Of a stretch of 64,000 nucleotides of DNA, positions 1 to 8,869 are shown in pieces. Both the position numbers and the translations under genes were made by a program. The stretch's first letter is position 1. Each line of letters starts with the position of its first letter. The notes beneath the pieces are model-generated. The model made no database searches and was not told where the DNA came from. It saw nothing but the letters and a program-made list of their open reading frames with translations. Origin of the DNA: Ardenticatena maritima (GTDB lineage: Bacteria > Chloroflexota > Anaerolineae > Ardenticatenales > Ardenticatenaceae); contig NZ_LGKN01000005.1 of the NCBI RefSeq assembly GCF_001306175.1, positions 496,001-560,000 on the forward strand, read 5' to 3'.

Positions 1-2
1 AA

Positions 3-470
3 GGGTTGGACAACATGGTCGTGGTCGCGCCGGACGTGGGCGCAACCAAGAAAGCCCGCAACCTTGCCGAAGCGCTCAACGCTCCGCTTGCCATTGTCGA
101 AAAGCGCCGCGTGGGCAACGACCCCACAGCGCGGGCGCTCTCGCTCATTGGCGATGTGGAAGGCAAGAACGCCATCATCTTTGATGACGAGATTGATACC
201 GCCGGGACGATGACGAACGCCATCCACTTCTTGAAGCAGGCGGGCGCAAAAGAGGTGTACGCGGTTGCCACGCACGGCATTCTTTCACCACCCGCCCTTG
301 AACGCTTGCGCGAAGCCCCACTGACCGAACTCATCCTGACCAACACGGTCCCCATCCCGCCTGAAAAGCGCCTGCCCAACATGACCATTTTGAGCGTGGC
401 ACCATTGTTGGGTGAAGTGATTCGCCGCATTCACTTTGGTATTTCGGTGGGGGCACTGTTCAACGAATAA
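3..470 (+). CDS. prs: Ribose-phosphate pyrophosphokinase, C-terminal part
   Basis: This is the C-terminal half of PRPP synthetase, a cytosolic enzyme that transfers pyrophosphate from ATP to ribose 5-phosphate and feeds nucleotide, histidine and NAD synthesis. The gene runs off the left edge of the window and the frame is open to the first bases. The visible part has the VAPDVGATKKARNLA segment that follows the catalytic region. It also has the PRPP-binding loop IIFDDEIDTAGTM, matching the family DDxxDTxGT pattern, and the conserved TNTVPIP near the end. A hairpin terminator follows the stop codon. The family assignment is firm; only the N-terminus is missing. Confidence 0.95.
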   Translation, partial: GLDNMVVVAPDVGATKKARNLAEALNAPLAIVEKRRVGNDPTARALSLIGDVEGKNAIIFDDEIDTAGTMTNAIHFLKQAGAKEVYAVATHGILSPPALERLREAPLTELILTNTVPIPPEKRLPNMTILSVAPLLGEVIRRIHFGISVGALFNE

Positions 471-501
471 ACACACGCGCAAAAACAAGTAGCGCTTGCC
501 G

Positions 502-534
502 GGGTGGCCGAACAGAGGCCACCCTTTCCGCTTT
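502..534 (+). terminator. Hairpin terminator after prs
   Basis: GGGTGGCC (502-509) pairs perfectly with GGCCACCC (517-524) around a 7-base loop and is followed by a short T-rich stretch. It separates prs from the phosphate operon. The T tract is interrupted, so strength is uncertain. Confidence 0.6.
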
Positions 535-546
535 TGTAAAGAAATC

Positions 547-574
547 TTAGCAGAACCTTTACAAACGATTTTCG
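547..574 (+). promoter_or_regulatory. Candidate Pho box upstream of pstS
   Basis: Hexamers TTAGCA (547-552), TTTACA (558-563) and TTTTCG (569-574) are spaced exactly 11 bases apart. That is the direct-repeat geometry of PhoB/PhoP binding sites (TT-A-CA-like hexamers with 5-base spacers). A weak extended -10 (TGC then TACGCT, 581-589) lies just downstream. The operon encodes its own PhoB, which fits autoregulation by phosphate. The repeat geometry is seen; binding is inferred. Confidence 0.5.
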
Positions 575-653
575 CACGTCTGCTACGCTCATCCTTGGGT
601 GTCAAACGCCTCACGCCCAAACCAAAAACCATGGCAAGAAGGAGTGAGAAAGC

Positions 654-1673
654 ATGAAGCGACTTTCCTGGCTGGTTGTATCCCTGCTCGTGTTCGTGTT
701 GGCTGCCTGTGGCGGCAGCAATGAAAGCACGACCACCACAGAAGGTAGTGCGGAATTGAGCGGCAACATTTTGATTGACGGTTCCAGTACCGTTTTCCCC
801 ATCAGTGAAGCCGTTGCCGAAGAATTTGGTCTGGAAAACCCGAATGTGCGTGTCTCCGTTGGTGTGAGCGGCACAGGCGGCGGGTTCAAGAAGTTCTGCG
901 CTGGCGAAACCGACATTTCGGATGCCTCGCGTCCCATCAAGCAGAGCGAAATTGAACAGTGCCAGGCGAACGGGATTGAATTCATCGAGTTGCCGGTGGC
1001 GTTTGACGGTTTGACCGTGGTGGTCAATCCCGAAAACGATTGGGCGACCTGCATGACCGTGGACGAGTTGAAGATGATTTGGGAGCCGAGCGCCCAGGGC
1101 GTGATTACCAAGTGGAGCCAGGTGCGCCCCGACTGGCCGGATGAAACGCTGAGCCTCTACGGTCCCGGCACCGACTCGGGGACGTTCGACTACTTCACCG
1201 ACGCGATTGTGGGTGAAGAAGGCGCCAGCCGCGGCGATTACACCGCCAGCGAGGACGACAACGTTTTGGTGCAGGGTGTCGCCAACGACAAGTACGCCCT
1301 CGGCTACTTCGGCTTTGCGTACTACGTCGAAAACCAGGGGAAGGTGAAAGCCGTGGCGATTGACGGCGGCAACGGCTGTGTCGAGCCAACGGTGGAAACC
1401 ATCAACAACGGGACGTACCAGCCGCTGTCGCGCCCCATCTTCATCTACGTGAGCACCAAGGCGCTGGAACGCCCCGAGGTCGAAGCGTTCGTCAACTTCT
1501 ACCTGGACAACGCCGCCACGTTGGCCGAAGAAGTGGGCTACGTTGGGTTGCCCGAAAAGGCGTATGAACTGGCGAAAGCGCGCGTCGCCCAGCGCATTAC
1601 GGGTTCGGTCTTCAGTGGTGGTTCGCAAGTGGGCGTTTCGATTGAAGATTTGCTGGCGATTGAAGAGCAATGA
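654..1673 (+). CDS. pstS: Phosphate-binding lipoprotein PstS
   Basis: Extracytoplasmic receptor of the high-affinity phosphate ABC transporter, 339 residues. It begins with a lipoprotein signal (hydrophobic stretch, then LAAC with Cys19). The mature part contains the phosphate-contact motifs [11 protein letters not shown], the Gly-rich [16 protein letters not shown] and [12 protein letters not shown]. The Ser/Thr- and Asp-rich linker after the lipobox is typical of surface-tethered receptors. It is the first gene of the phosphate regulon, preceded by a Pho-box-like repeat and followed by a strong hairpin. That arrangement is expected when the receptor is made in excess of the membrane subunits. 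Arsenate may also enter by this system, which gives a reason for the arsC gene downstream. Confidence 0.96.
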   Translation: MKRLSWLVVSLLVFVLAACGGSNESTTTTEGSAELSGNILIDGSSTVFPISEAVAEEFGLENPNVRVSVGVSGTGGGFKKFCAGETDISDASRPIKQSEIEQCQANGIEFIELPVAFDGLTVVVNPENDWATCMTVDELKMIWEPSAQGVITKWSQVRPDWPDETLSLYGPGTDSGTFDYFTDAIVGEEGASRGDYTASEDDNVLVQGVANDKYALGYFGFAYYVENQGKVKAVAIDGGNGCVEPTVETINNGTYQPLSRPIFIYVSTKALERPEVEAFVNFYLDNAATLAEEVGYVGLPEKAYELAKARVAQRITGSVFSGGSQVGVSIEDLLAIEEQ

Positions 1674-1709
1674 GCGTTTCGCCAGAACAACGTGCGTTAT
1701 GATAGAATG

Positions 1710-1749
1710 CCGACGGTATGAGTGGGATGCTCATACCGTCGGTTCTTGT
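1710..1749 (+). terminator. Intercistronic hairpin between pstS and pstC
   Basis: CCGACGGTATGAG (1710-1722) and CTCATACCGTCGG (1730-1742) form a perfect 13-bp stem with a 7-base loop, followed by TTCTTGTT. It sits inside the operon, so it probably works as a partial terminator or a 3'-end stabiliser that raises pstS expression over the transporter genes. Confidence 0.75.
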
Positions 1750-1789
1750 TCAGTGAGGGGAGCGCGTACATGAAAGGAGTTGACCGGCT

Positions 1790-2719
1790 ATGAGCACATC
1801 TCTGCCCATTTCCGAGGCGTTGCGGCGCAAACGACGCCGCGACGTGGGGGAAACAGTCATTCGCTATTTGCTCTTGTTGTGCGGCTTGGTTTCGATTGCG
1901 ACGACGATTGCGATTGTTGTGATTCTGTTTTGGGAATCGGTGCAATTCTTCCGCGACCCGCTGGTCTCGGTGTGGGAGTTTCTGACCGACACGCAATGGA
2001 CGCCCCTTTTTACTGACAAACATTTTGGCGTCTGGCCGCTGGTGGTGGGGACGTTCATGACATCGGCGATTGCCCTGATTGTGGCGTTGCCGCTGGGCTT
2101 GTTGAGCGCCATTTACCTGAGCGAGTATGCCTCGGCGCGCACGCGCAGCATTCTCAAGCCCATTCTCGAAATTCTGGCGGGCATTCCCACCGTGGTGTAC
2201 GGCTACTTTGCCTTGCTCTTCGTCACACCTGCCTTGCAGAAAATCATCCCCGATTTGGCGGGCTTCAATGCCATCAGCCCCGGTATCGTCATGGGCATTA
2301 TGATTTTGCCCATGGTCTCTTCGCTCAGCGAAGACGCCCTGCACGCCGTCCCCAAAGCCCTGCGTGATGCGGGCTACGGCTTGGGCGCCACCAAGTTTGA
2401 AGTGGCGACGCAAATCGTCGTGCCGGCGGCGCTTTCGGGGATTGCGGCTTCCTTCATCCTGGCGGTCTCTCGTGCGGTGGGCGAAACGATGATTGTTGCC
2501 ATCGCTGCTGGGCAACGCCCCGTGCTCACCTTCGACCCGCGCCAGCCCATCCAAACGATGACCGCCTACATCGTGCAAGTCAGCCTGGGCGATACACCTG
2601 CGGGCTCGCTGGCGTACAAAACCATCTTTGCGGTGGCGTTCCTGCTCTTCTTGATGACGCTCTCGCTCAACGTGGCCAGCCACTTCATTGTGCGGCGCTA
2701 CCGCCAGCGCTACGAGTAA
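1790..2719 (+). CDS. pstC: Phosphate ABC transporter permease PstC
   Basis: One of the two membrane subunits that form the phosphate channel, 309 residues with about six transmembrane helices. A charged N-terminus (RRKRRR) precedes the first helix. The cytoplasmic coupling loop contains the permease EAA-type region ([12 protein letters not shown]) and the C-terminal part has the PstC hallmark [14 protein letters not shown]. The ATG at 1790 has an AAAGGAG ribosome site about 11 bases upstream. It is separated from pstS by the hairpin at 1710 and from pstA by only 12 bases. Confidence 0.95.
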   Translation: MSTSLPISEALRRKRRRDVGETVIRYLLLLCGLVSIATTIAIVVILFWESVQFFRDPLVSVWEFLTDTQWTPLFTDKHFGVWPLVVGTFMTSAIALIVALPLGLLSAIYLSEYASARTRSILKPILEILAGIPTVVYGYFALLFVTPALQKIIPDLAGFNAISPGIVMGIMILPMVSSLSEDALHAVPKALRDAGYGLGATKFEVATQIVVPAALSGIAASFILAVSRAVGETMIVAIAAGQRPVLTFDPRQPIQTMTAYIVQVSLGDTPAGSLAYKTIFAVAFLLFLMTLSLNVASHFIVRRYRQRYE

Positions 2720-2731
2720 AGGGGGTGTGAG

Positions 2732-3622
2732 ATGACACTTCACGATATCGAATTTGAAGCCCAACTTGCTCGCCGTCGCCTGAAAGGGCGCATTTTCGAG
2801 ATAGTGGCGCTTTTGGCGATTACCATTGCCTTGACGGCGTTGGCGTTGCTCTTTTGGGATGTGTTGCGCGACGGGTTGGGGCGGCTCAACTGGCAATTCC
2901 TCACCAGTTATCCCTCGCGGCGTGCGGCACGCGCCGGCTTTTTGCCCGCCATCGTCGGCTCTGTGTACATGGTCGGCTTGATGGTGCTCTTCGCCTTTCC
3001 CATTGGCGTGGGCGCGGCGGTCTATCTGGAAGAGTACGCACCCAAAAACTGGCTTACCGACCTCATCCAAATCAACATTGCCAACCTGGCGGGCGTGCCG
3101 TCCATCATCTACGGGTTGCTGGGGTTGGAATTTTTCGCCCGTGTGCTGGGCGCATGGACGGGCGGGCGCTCCTTGCTCACCGGGGCGCTCACCATGGCGT
3201 TGCTGGTGATGCCCATCGTGATTATCTCCGCGCGTGAAGCCATCCGCGCTGTGCCCAACAGCGTGCGGCTGGCGGCGATTGGGCTGGGTGCAACGCGCTG
3301 GCAAGTCGTGCGCGACCACGTGTTGCCCTACGCCATGCCCGGCATTCTCACCGGCACCATCCTGGCGATTTCTCGCGCGATCGGCGAAACTGCGCCGCTC
3401 ATTACCATCGGCGCGCTCACCTATGTCGCTTTCTTGCCCGATAGCCTGCACAGCCAGTTCACCGTGATGCCTATCCAGATTTTCAACTGGATTTCACGCC
3501 CGCAGGCGGATTTCCACGCGAACGCCGCCGCCGGCATTATTGTGTTGCTGACGATTTTGCTCAGCATGAACGCCCTGGCGGTCTTCTTGCGCTATCGCTT
3601 CGAGCAGCGTTTGAAAGGATGA
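2732..3622 (+). CDS. pstA: Phosphate ABC transporter permease PstA
   Basis: Second membrane subunit of the phosphate transporter, 296 residues, partner of PstC. It has a cytoplasmic N-terminus, about six membrane helices, the coupling-loop motif [13 protein letters not shown] and the PstA signature [13 protein letters not shown]. An AAAGGGGGTG ribosome site precedes the ATG. The gene is 3 bases from pstB, so the two are almost certainly co-translated. Family assignment rests on these motifs and on gene order pstS-C-A-B. Confidence 0.95.
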   Translation: MTLHDIEFEAQLARRRLKGRIFEIVALLAITIALTALALLFWDVLRDGLGRLNWQFLTSYPSRRAARAGFLPAIVGSVYMVGLMVLFAFPIGVGAAVYLEEYAPKNWLTDLIQINIANLAGVPSIIYGLLGLEFFARVLGAWTGGRSLLTGALTMALLVMPIVIISAREAIRAVPNSVRLAAIGLGATRWQVVRDHVLPYAMPGILTGTILAISRAIGETAPLITIGALTYVAFLPDSLHSQFTVMPIQIFNWISRPQADFHANAAAGIIVLLTILLSMNALAVFLRYRFEQRLKG

Positions 3623-3625
3623 GCC

Positions 3626-4495
3626 ATGATTGAAACAGAAACACGCGAGCCGATGACTGTTGACGCGATTCAGACGCAGACGAGGGGGGAGACAATGAAG
3701 CCCAAATACGTGGACAAACCAGCCAACGAAGAGATTGTGCTTCAAGCCGAAGAGGTGGGATTGCACTACGGGCAAAAAGAAGCCTTGCGCGATGTCTGGC
3801 TCTATGTGCCCAAAAACAAAATTACTGCGCTCATCGGACCGTCGGGGTGCGGCAAAAGTACGCTCTTGCGTTGCTTCAACCGCATGAACGACCTGATTCC
3901 CAATGTGCGTATCACAGGGCGTCTCACCTACCACGGGGAAGACCTGTACGCCCCCGATATTGACCCGGTGGAAGTGCGCCGCCGTATCGGCATGGTCTTC
4001 CAGAAGCCTAACCCGTTCCCCAAATCCATCTACGAAAACATTGCCTGGGGGGCGCGTATCAACGGCTACAAGGGCAACATGGATGAGTTGGTTGAACGCT
4101 CTTTGCGCCAGGCGGCGTTGTGGGACGAAGTCAAAGACCGTTTGCATAGCAGTGCGCTGGCGTTGAGTGGTGGTCAGCAGCAGCGGTTGTGTATCGCCCG
4201 CACCATCGCCATCGAACCCGAAGTCATTCTCATGGACGAACCCGCTTCGGCGCTCGACCCGATTGCCACGCTCAAAATTGAAGACCTGATGCAGGAATTG
4301 AAACAGAACTACACCATCCTCATCGTCACGCACAACATGCAGCAAGCCGCGCGTGTGAGTGATTACACGGCGATGATGATGCTGACCGACGACCGCAAAG
4401 CAGGCACGGTGATTGAATTTGGACCGACCGAGCAAATTTTCACCCGCCCGCGTGACCAGCGCACGGAAGATTACATCACAGGGCGGTTTGGCTAA
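3626..4495 (+). CDS. pstB: Phosphate ABC transporter ATPase PstB
   Basis: ATP-hydrolysing subunit of the phosphate importer. All ABC motifs are present: Walker [11 protein letters not shown]-loop [11 protein letters not shown] (the PstB form), signature [14 protein letters not shown], Walker [13 protein letters not shown] and the H-loop in IVTHNMQQA. The frame from 3626 gives 289 residues, with a non-conserved leader of 23. An internal ATG at 3695, with GGGGGGA about 6 bases upstream, gives 266 residues and fits the usual PstB length better. The true start may therefore be 3695. The gene sits between pstA and arsC. Confidence 0.95.
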   Translation: MIETETREPMTVDAIQTQTRGETMKPKYVDKPANEEIVLQAEEVGLHYGQKEALRDVWLYVPKNKITALIGPSGCGKSTLLRCFNRMNDLIPNVRITGRLTYHGEDLYAPDIDPVEVRRRIGMVFQKPNPFPKSIYENIAWGARINGYKGNMDELVERSLRQAALWDEVKDRLHSSALALSGGQQQRLCIARTIAIEPEVILMDEPASALDPIATLKIEDLMQELKQNYTILIVTHNMQQAARVSDYTAMMMLTDDRKAGTVIEFGPTEQIFTRPRDQRTEDYITGRFG

Positions 4496-4524
4496 ACAGA
4501 CAACCAACCAGCAAGGAGCAACAG

Positions 4525-4953
4525 ATGTCCAAGCGGCGCGTCTTGGTACTGTGTACCGGCAACTCTTGCCGCTCGCAAATGGCTGAAGCCATCATCAACC
4601 ACGAGTTGGGCGAGACCTGGGAAGCCTTTTCAGCAGGAACAAACCCATCCGGCTATGTCCATCCGCTCGCCCTGCGGGCGCTGGAAGAGATTGGGGTGCC
4701 AACTGCGGGCTTGCGTTCCAAATCCACCGAGGAATTTCGCGGGCAAACCTTCGATGTGGTGATCACTGTTTGCGATGACGCCGCGGAAAATTGCCCCGTT
4801 TGGCTGGGGGGCGGGCACGTTGTGCATATCGGCTTCCCCGACCCCGCCAAAGCCGAAGGTGATGAAGAGGCGCAAATGCGCGTCTTTCGCGAGGTGCGCG
4901 ACGGTATCCGTGAGCGGATTGTGGGGTATCTCGCCAATTTGGCGCACGCATAG
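4525..4953 (+). CDS. arsC: Arsenate reductase, low-molecular-weight phosphatase type
   Basis: Cytosolic reductase that converts arsenate to arsenite, here of the thioredoxin-coupled ArsC class built on the LMW tyrosine phosphatase fold (142 residues). The phosphate-binding loop is CTGNSCR, with Cys10 and Arg16 in the C-x5-R pattern. The redox pair is Cys83 and Cys90 in TVCDDAAENC, matching the Cys10/82/89 triad of the staphylococcal enzyme. A true phosphatase of this fold would lack that pair and would have a C-terminal DP motif. No arsR or arsenite pump lies nearby. Instead the gene lies 29 bases after pstB and 35 bases before phoB, so it should be induced by phosphate starvation, when arsenate uptake through Pst is highest. 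Confidence 0.9.
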   Translation: MSKRRVLVLCTGNSCRSQMAEAIINHELGETWEAFSAGTNPSGYVHPLALRALEEIGVPTAGLRSKSTEEFRGQTFDVVITVCDDAAENCPVWLGGGHVVHIGFPDPAKAEGDEEAQMRVFREVRDGIRERIVGYLANLAHA

Positions 4954-4988
4954 CAACCGTTGGTCAAGAAGCAGGTGCACGCGAACAC

Positions 4989-5702
4989 ATGAAAACCAAA
5001 AGCACGACACCCACACTGTTGCTTGCCGAAGATGACGACACCCTGCGCGAAGGGTTGGCGTTCAACCTTGCCCGTCAGGGCTTCACCGTCTTGCAGGTTG
5101 CCGACGGCGAAGCCGCCCTCGACGCCATCCGCGACGCCGAACCGGACCTTGTCATCCTGGACGTGATGTTGCCCAAACTCGACGGGCTGAGCGTCTGCCG
5201 CATTGTGCGCGCCCACTCCGATATTCCGATAATTCTGCTCACGGCGCGTACCAGCGAAGTGGACCGCATCATTGGGCTGGAAAGCGGCGCGGATGATTAC
5301 GTGGTCAAGCCATTCAGTGTGGGCGAATTGGTGGCGCGTATTCGCGCCGTCTTGCGTCGTGCGCAGCGGAGCGGTGAGCATGAAGATGTGCTCGAAGTAG
5401 GACCCTTCCGCCTGGATTTGCAGCGCTGGCGTGCCTTCATGCACGACCGCGAATTGGTGCTCAGCCCTCGCGAATTCCAACTCTTGCACGTTTTGTTGCG
5501 CCATCCCGGCATTGTGCTTTCGCGCGACTGGTTGCTTGAACGTGTGTGGGGCGAGGACTACGTCGGGGAAACCCGCACCGTGGACGTGCATATCTCCTGG
5601 TTGCGCAAGAAAATCGAAGCCGACCCTTCCAACCCGCGCTACATTCAAACCGTGCGCGGCTTGGGATATCGCTTTGAAGTGCCCGACGACGAAGCCGTAT
5701 GA
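4989..5702 (+). CDS. phoB: Phosphate-response regulator, OmpR family
   Basis: DNA-binding response regulator of 237 residues. The receiver domain (about 10-125) has the acidic cluster EDDD, the phosphorylation site Asp58 in LVILDVMLP, and the conserved Lys in DDYVVKPF. The C-terminal winged helix (about 140-232) ends with the OmpR-type TVDVHISWLRKKIE and YIQTVRGLGYRF. It overlaps phoR by four bases (ATGA), and the shared operon with pst genes marks it as PhoB/PhoP rather than another family member. It probably binds the repeat upstream of pstS. Confidence 0.93.
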   Translation: MKTKSTTPTLLLAEDDDTLREGLAFNLARQGFTVLQVADGEAALDAIRDAEPDLVILDVMLPKLDGLSVCRIVRAHSDIPIILLTARTSEVDRIIGLESGADDYVVKPFSVGELVARIRAVLRRAQRSGEHEDVLEVGPFRLDLQRWRAFMHDRELVLSPREFQLLHVLLRHPGIVLSRDWLLERVWGEDYVGETRTVDVHISWLRKKIEADPSNPRYIQTVRGLGYRFEVPDDEAV

Positions 5703-6841
5703 CCTGGTCATTGCTGGACACATTCTTGCTAGCGCTGTGCGTCTTGCTGGCGTTGGGGTGGGCGCGTGCGGTACGGCGAAGCGCCGCCATGCCGCCGCCG
5801 TCGCCGCGTAGTGCTCAGGCGACGCCCTCACCCTCCTGGTGGCGCACAGCGCTCGACGCCGCCCCCATTGCGATTGTGGTGGCGCAGGTTGAAAGCGCGG
5901 TGATGCGTGTGGTGTATGCCAACCAAAGCGCCGCGGCGCTCTTTGGCGCGCCAACGTTGCCTGCAAACATCATGGTCTATTTTCGCCACCACACCTACAT
6001 GGACCTGGCGGAGCAGGTACGGCGTCAAAACGCCCCGTTGCGCGAACGGTTGGCTGTTGAAGGTGACCGCACGTTTCAAATTGAAGTGATTCCGTGGCAC
6101 AACGAGGGACAGCACGGCGTAATTTTCTTTGTGGAAGACGTTACCGAGCAGGTGCGCGCCCAACGTGCGCGGCGTGAACTCGCGGGCAATTTGGGGCATG
6201 AACTGCGCACGCCGCTGGCGGGCATGAAGGTCTGGTTGGAAACGCTTGCCGGCGCACTCGATGAGCCTGAAACCGCGGCTCACATCGTCGAACGCCTGCA
6301 ACGCGAAGCCGACGCCATGACGCGTCTGGTGGATGATTTGCTCTCGCTCGCGCTCATCGAAAGTGGGCGGTTGCCGCTCCGCTTGACCGACGTCCCACTG
6401 CGCGACCTCATCGCCGCCCATGTCCAGCGCATGGAGCCGCTGGCGCGCGAAAAGCAGATTACCATCACCTACGACGCGCCCGCCGAGTGCCGCGTGATGG
6501 TTGACCGCGACCGTTTCGCGCAAGTGTTGACGAACGTGCTGGACAACGCCATCACGTTTACACCCGCGGGGGGACGCATTACCATTCAAGGTATGTGTGA
6601 TGACGAGCATGTGTTCCTGCGCGTGCAAGACACGGGACCCGGCATTCCCCCGCATTTGTTGCCGCGCATTTTTGAGCGTTTTTTCAAAATTGATCGTGCG
6701 CGCACGCGCGGACGGGGGGGAAGTGGTATCGGCTTGGCGCTTGCCCGCCATATCGTCGAAGCGCACGGCGGGCGGATTGAAGCCGCCAATGCTCCCGAAG
6801 GCGGCGCGCTCTTTACCATCACCCTGCCGCGTGCGCAATGA
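5699..6841 (+). CDS. phoR: Phosphate sensor histidine kinase
   Basis: Membrane-anchored kinase and phosphatase for the adjacent response regulator, 380 residues. It has a single N-terminal hydrophobic segment (about 4-24), then a Pro-rich linker. A PAS-like domain follows (about 50-150, DAAPIAIVVAQ through VIFFVEDVTE). The HisKA domain has the H-box NLGHELRTPL (His167). The ATPase domain has an N-box (LTNVLDNAITFTP), DTGPGIP, FERFFKID and GSGIGLALA. The lack of a large extracellular domain is normal for PhoR, which is thought to sense transporter state through PhoU. It starts inside the end of phoB (ATGA overlap). Confidence 0.93.
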   Translation: MTWSLLDTFLLALCVLLALGWARAVRRSAAMPPPSPRSAQATPSPSWWRTALDAAPIAIVVAQVESAVMRVVYANQSAAALFGAPTLPANIMVYFRHHTYMDLAEQVRRQNAPLRERLAVEGDRTFQIEVIPWHNEGQHGVIFFVEDVTEQVRAQRARRELAGNLGHELRTPLAGMKVWLETLAGALDEPETAAHIVERLQREADAMTRLVDDLLSLALIESGRLPLRLTDVPLRDLIAAHVQRMEPLAREKQITITYDAPAECRVMVDRDRFAQVLTNVLDNAITFTPAGGRITIQGMCDDEHVFLRVQDTGPGIPPHLLPRIFERFFKIDRARTRGRGGSGIGLALARHIVEAHGGRIEAANAPEGGALFTITLPRAQ

Positions 6842-6909
6842 CGTTCAGTTGCCAGCAAAGAGCGTTTGGGCGAAGATATCAACAGCGGAGCAAGTGAAAG
6901 GAGCGACCT

Positions 6910-7599
6910 ATGGACATCCGTCAAGAATTCCAACATAAACTCGAATCACTGGTGGGCGACGTGCTGCGCCTGGGGAGCATGGTGGACGTGGCTCTTCAAA
7001 AAGCGGTGAGAGCCCTGGTTGAAGATGACATCTCGCTGGCGCAGCAGGTGGTTGCCGAAGATGAGCAGATGAACCGCTTGCGCTACTACATCGAAGAACA
7101 CAGCGTTGCCCTGATTGCCACTCAACAGCCACTGGCGCGCGATTTGCGCACGATTATCGCCGTCATGTACCTGGCGACCAACCTGGAACGCATGGGCGAC
7201 CACGCCGCAGGCGTGGCGCGGCTTGTTTTGCGCATGCACGATGTGCCCTACCCGCGCGAACTGTTGCCCACGTTCGAGCAGATGTCGCACATTGGGCGCG
7301 AAATGTTGCGCGACGCCCTCAATGCGTTCATCAACAACGATGAAGTGACCGCCCGCCAAATTGGCATGCGCGACGATGAGTTGGACGACCTCTACAACGA
7401 CCTTGTTCAGCGCCTCATCCGCGAGATTGCGCAACAACCCGAATACGCTCAGGGGTTGACCTATCTGCTCTGGGTGGCGCACAACCTCGAACGCATTGGC
7501 GACCGTGTGACGAACATTTGCGAACGCACCATTTACATGGTGTCGGGCGAGCTGGTGGAATTTGTGGACGATATGGGAGCGAGCTCGTTTCTCGAATAA
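6910..7599 (+). CDS. phoU: Phosphate signalling adaptor PhoU
   Basis: Cytosolic all-helical protein of 229 residues that links the Pst transporter to PhoR and represses the regulon when phosphate is plentiful. It contains the two repeats typical of the family, each with a metal-binding acidic motif: NLERMGDHAAGVARL in the first and NLERIGDRVTNICERT in the second. It is the last gene of the operon, preceded by GTGAAAGGAG and followed by the terminator at 7623. Confidence 0.95.
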   Translation: MDIRQEFQHKLESLVGDVLRLGSMVDVALQKAVRALVEDDISLAQQVVAEDEQMNRLRYYIEEHSVALIATQQPLARDLRTIIAVMYLATNLERMGDHAAGVARLVLRMHDVPYPRELLPTFEQMSHIGREMLRDALNAFINNDEVTARQIGMRDDELDDLYNDLVQRLIREIAQQPEYAQGLTYLLWVAHNLERIGDRVTNICERTIYMVSGELVEFVDDMGASSFLE

Positions 7600-7622
7600 G
7601 CCGGGCACGCTTCGCAAGCCAA

Positions 7623-7654
7623 AAAAAACGCGCCACACGTGTGGCGCGTTTTTT
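7623..7654. terminator. Bidirectional terminator between phoU and dnaN
   Basis: A perfect 32-base palindrome: a run of A, CGCGCCACAC, then its complement and a run of T. It gives a stem with flanking A and T tracts, so it can stop transcription from both the phosphate operon (plus) and dnaN (minus). Confidence 0.9.
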
Positions 7655-7673
7655 GTTCAGGCGCAAACGCCGT

Positions 7674-8801
7674 TCAAATGTGCATGGGCATGATAACATG
7701 GGTGAAGTTCGTATCCTCGTTGGCGGGGCGGAAGACGCCCGGATGCGAGGATGATTGCGTTTGGATGACCGTTTGGGCGCTGTGCATGACGCTCAACACG
7801 TCCACCAGATAGCGCCCGTTGAAGGCAACTTCCATGGCGTCGCCTTCAACCGCGGCGGGCAATACTTCTTCATTTCCGCCAGCTTCGGTGGCTTGCGCCG
7901 AAACCACCATGCGCCCCTCCAGCCCGTTCCCCGGCTCGAAGCGCAGGCGCACGATGTTGGCGGCGTCGCGGGCGAAGATGAGCGCACGGCGCACGGCTTG
8001 CAGGAGTTGACCGGTGTCCACAACCGTGCGCGTCTTGTGAGTTTGGGGGATGATTTTGCGATAGTCCGGGAATGCGCCTTCGATCAGTTGCGACACCAGG
8101 TCCATGTCGTCGGCGTGGAACAGGATCTGGTTGCGGTTGGGCGACAAAATCACGTCCACCGTGCTGTCGGATGGCAGAATGCGCGCCAGTTCATTGAGCG
8201 CACGCGCGGGCACAATCACCGAGACGGGCGCTTCCACCGCCGCCCCGACTGCCGCACTGCGAACGGACATGCGGTAGCCGTCGGCGGCTGCCATGGTGAG
8301 TGTATCATCCTCGAATTTGACGAGGACGCCCGTCAGAACGGGGCGCATTTCATCGGTGGCGGCGGCAAACACCACCTGGCTAATCATCTCTTTCAGCAAA
8401 TCGGCGGGCAACGTCACCACTTCGCCTTCCGCCGTTTCAGACGTGGGAATGATGGGAAACTCCTCGGCGGGAATGCCGCGAATGGTGGCGGAGATGCTGG
8501 CGCAGTGGTAGCCCAGTTCGTTCGCGTTCTTCATCTCCAATTCAATGGTTTCGGCGGGCGATTGTTTCACCAGGTCTTCGATGAGGCGCGCGGGGACGGT
8601 CGTTGCGCCTTCTTCAATCACCTGCGCAGGCACCCAGGCGGTAATCCCAATTTCGAGGTTTGTCGCCACCAGTTTCAGGCGGTGGTCATCTGTTCCAATA
8701 AAAATGTTGCTCAACACGGGCAACGTTGTGCGCGTGGCAACGGCACGCCCCACAATCGAAAGCCCTCGCGCGAGTTGTTCCTGAGAGCATGTGACGCGCA
8801 T
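7674..8801 (-). CDS. dnaN: DNA polymerase III sliding clamp (beta subunit)
   Basis: Ring-shaped processivity factor of the replicative polymerase, 375 residues, full length. The N-terminal domain begins MRVTCSQEQLARGLSIVGRAV, followed by LPVLSNIFI. The middle domain has TDEMRPVLTGV and the C-terminal domain ends FTHVIMPMHI, close to the usual (Y/H)VIMPM(R/H)(L/I). Ribosome site AAGGAGG lies before the ATG at 8801. The neighbours are the parAB cluster rather than dnaA, recF or gyrB, so it is displaced from the usual dnaA-dnaN pair. It shares the strand with the methyltransferase and parAB across a 68-base gap. Confidence 0.96.
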   Translation of the reverse strand: MRVTCSQEQLARGLSIVGRAVATRTTLPVLSNIFIGTDDHRLKLVATNLEIGITAWVPAQVIEEGATTVPARLIEDLVKQSPAETIELEMKNANELGYHCASISATIRGIPAEEFPIIPTSETAEGEVVTLPADLLKEMISQVVFAAATDEMRPVLTGVLVKFEDDTLTMAAADGYRMSVRSAAVGAAVEAPVSVIVPARALNELARILPSDSTVDVILSPNRNQILFHADDMDLVSQLIEGAFPDYRKIIPQTHKTRTVVDTGQLLQAVRRALIFARDAANIVRLRFEPGNGLEGRMVVSAQATEAGGNEEVLPAAVEGDAMEVAFNGRYLVDVLSVMHSAQTVIQTQSSSHPGVFRPANEDTNFTHVIMPMHI

Positions 8802-8869
8802 ACAGCCTCCTTGCTTCTCTGATTCTTCAATCGAACAGGCTTGTCAACGATGTTGGCATTATAGATGAT

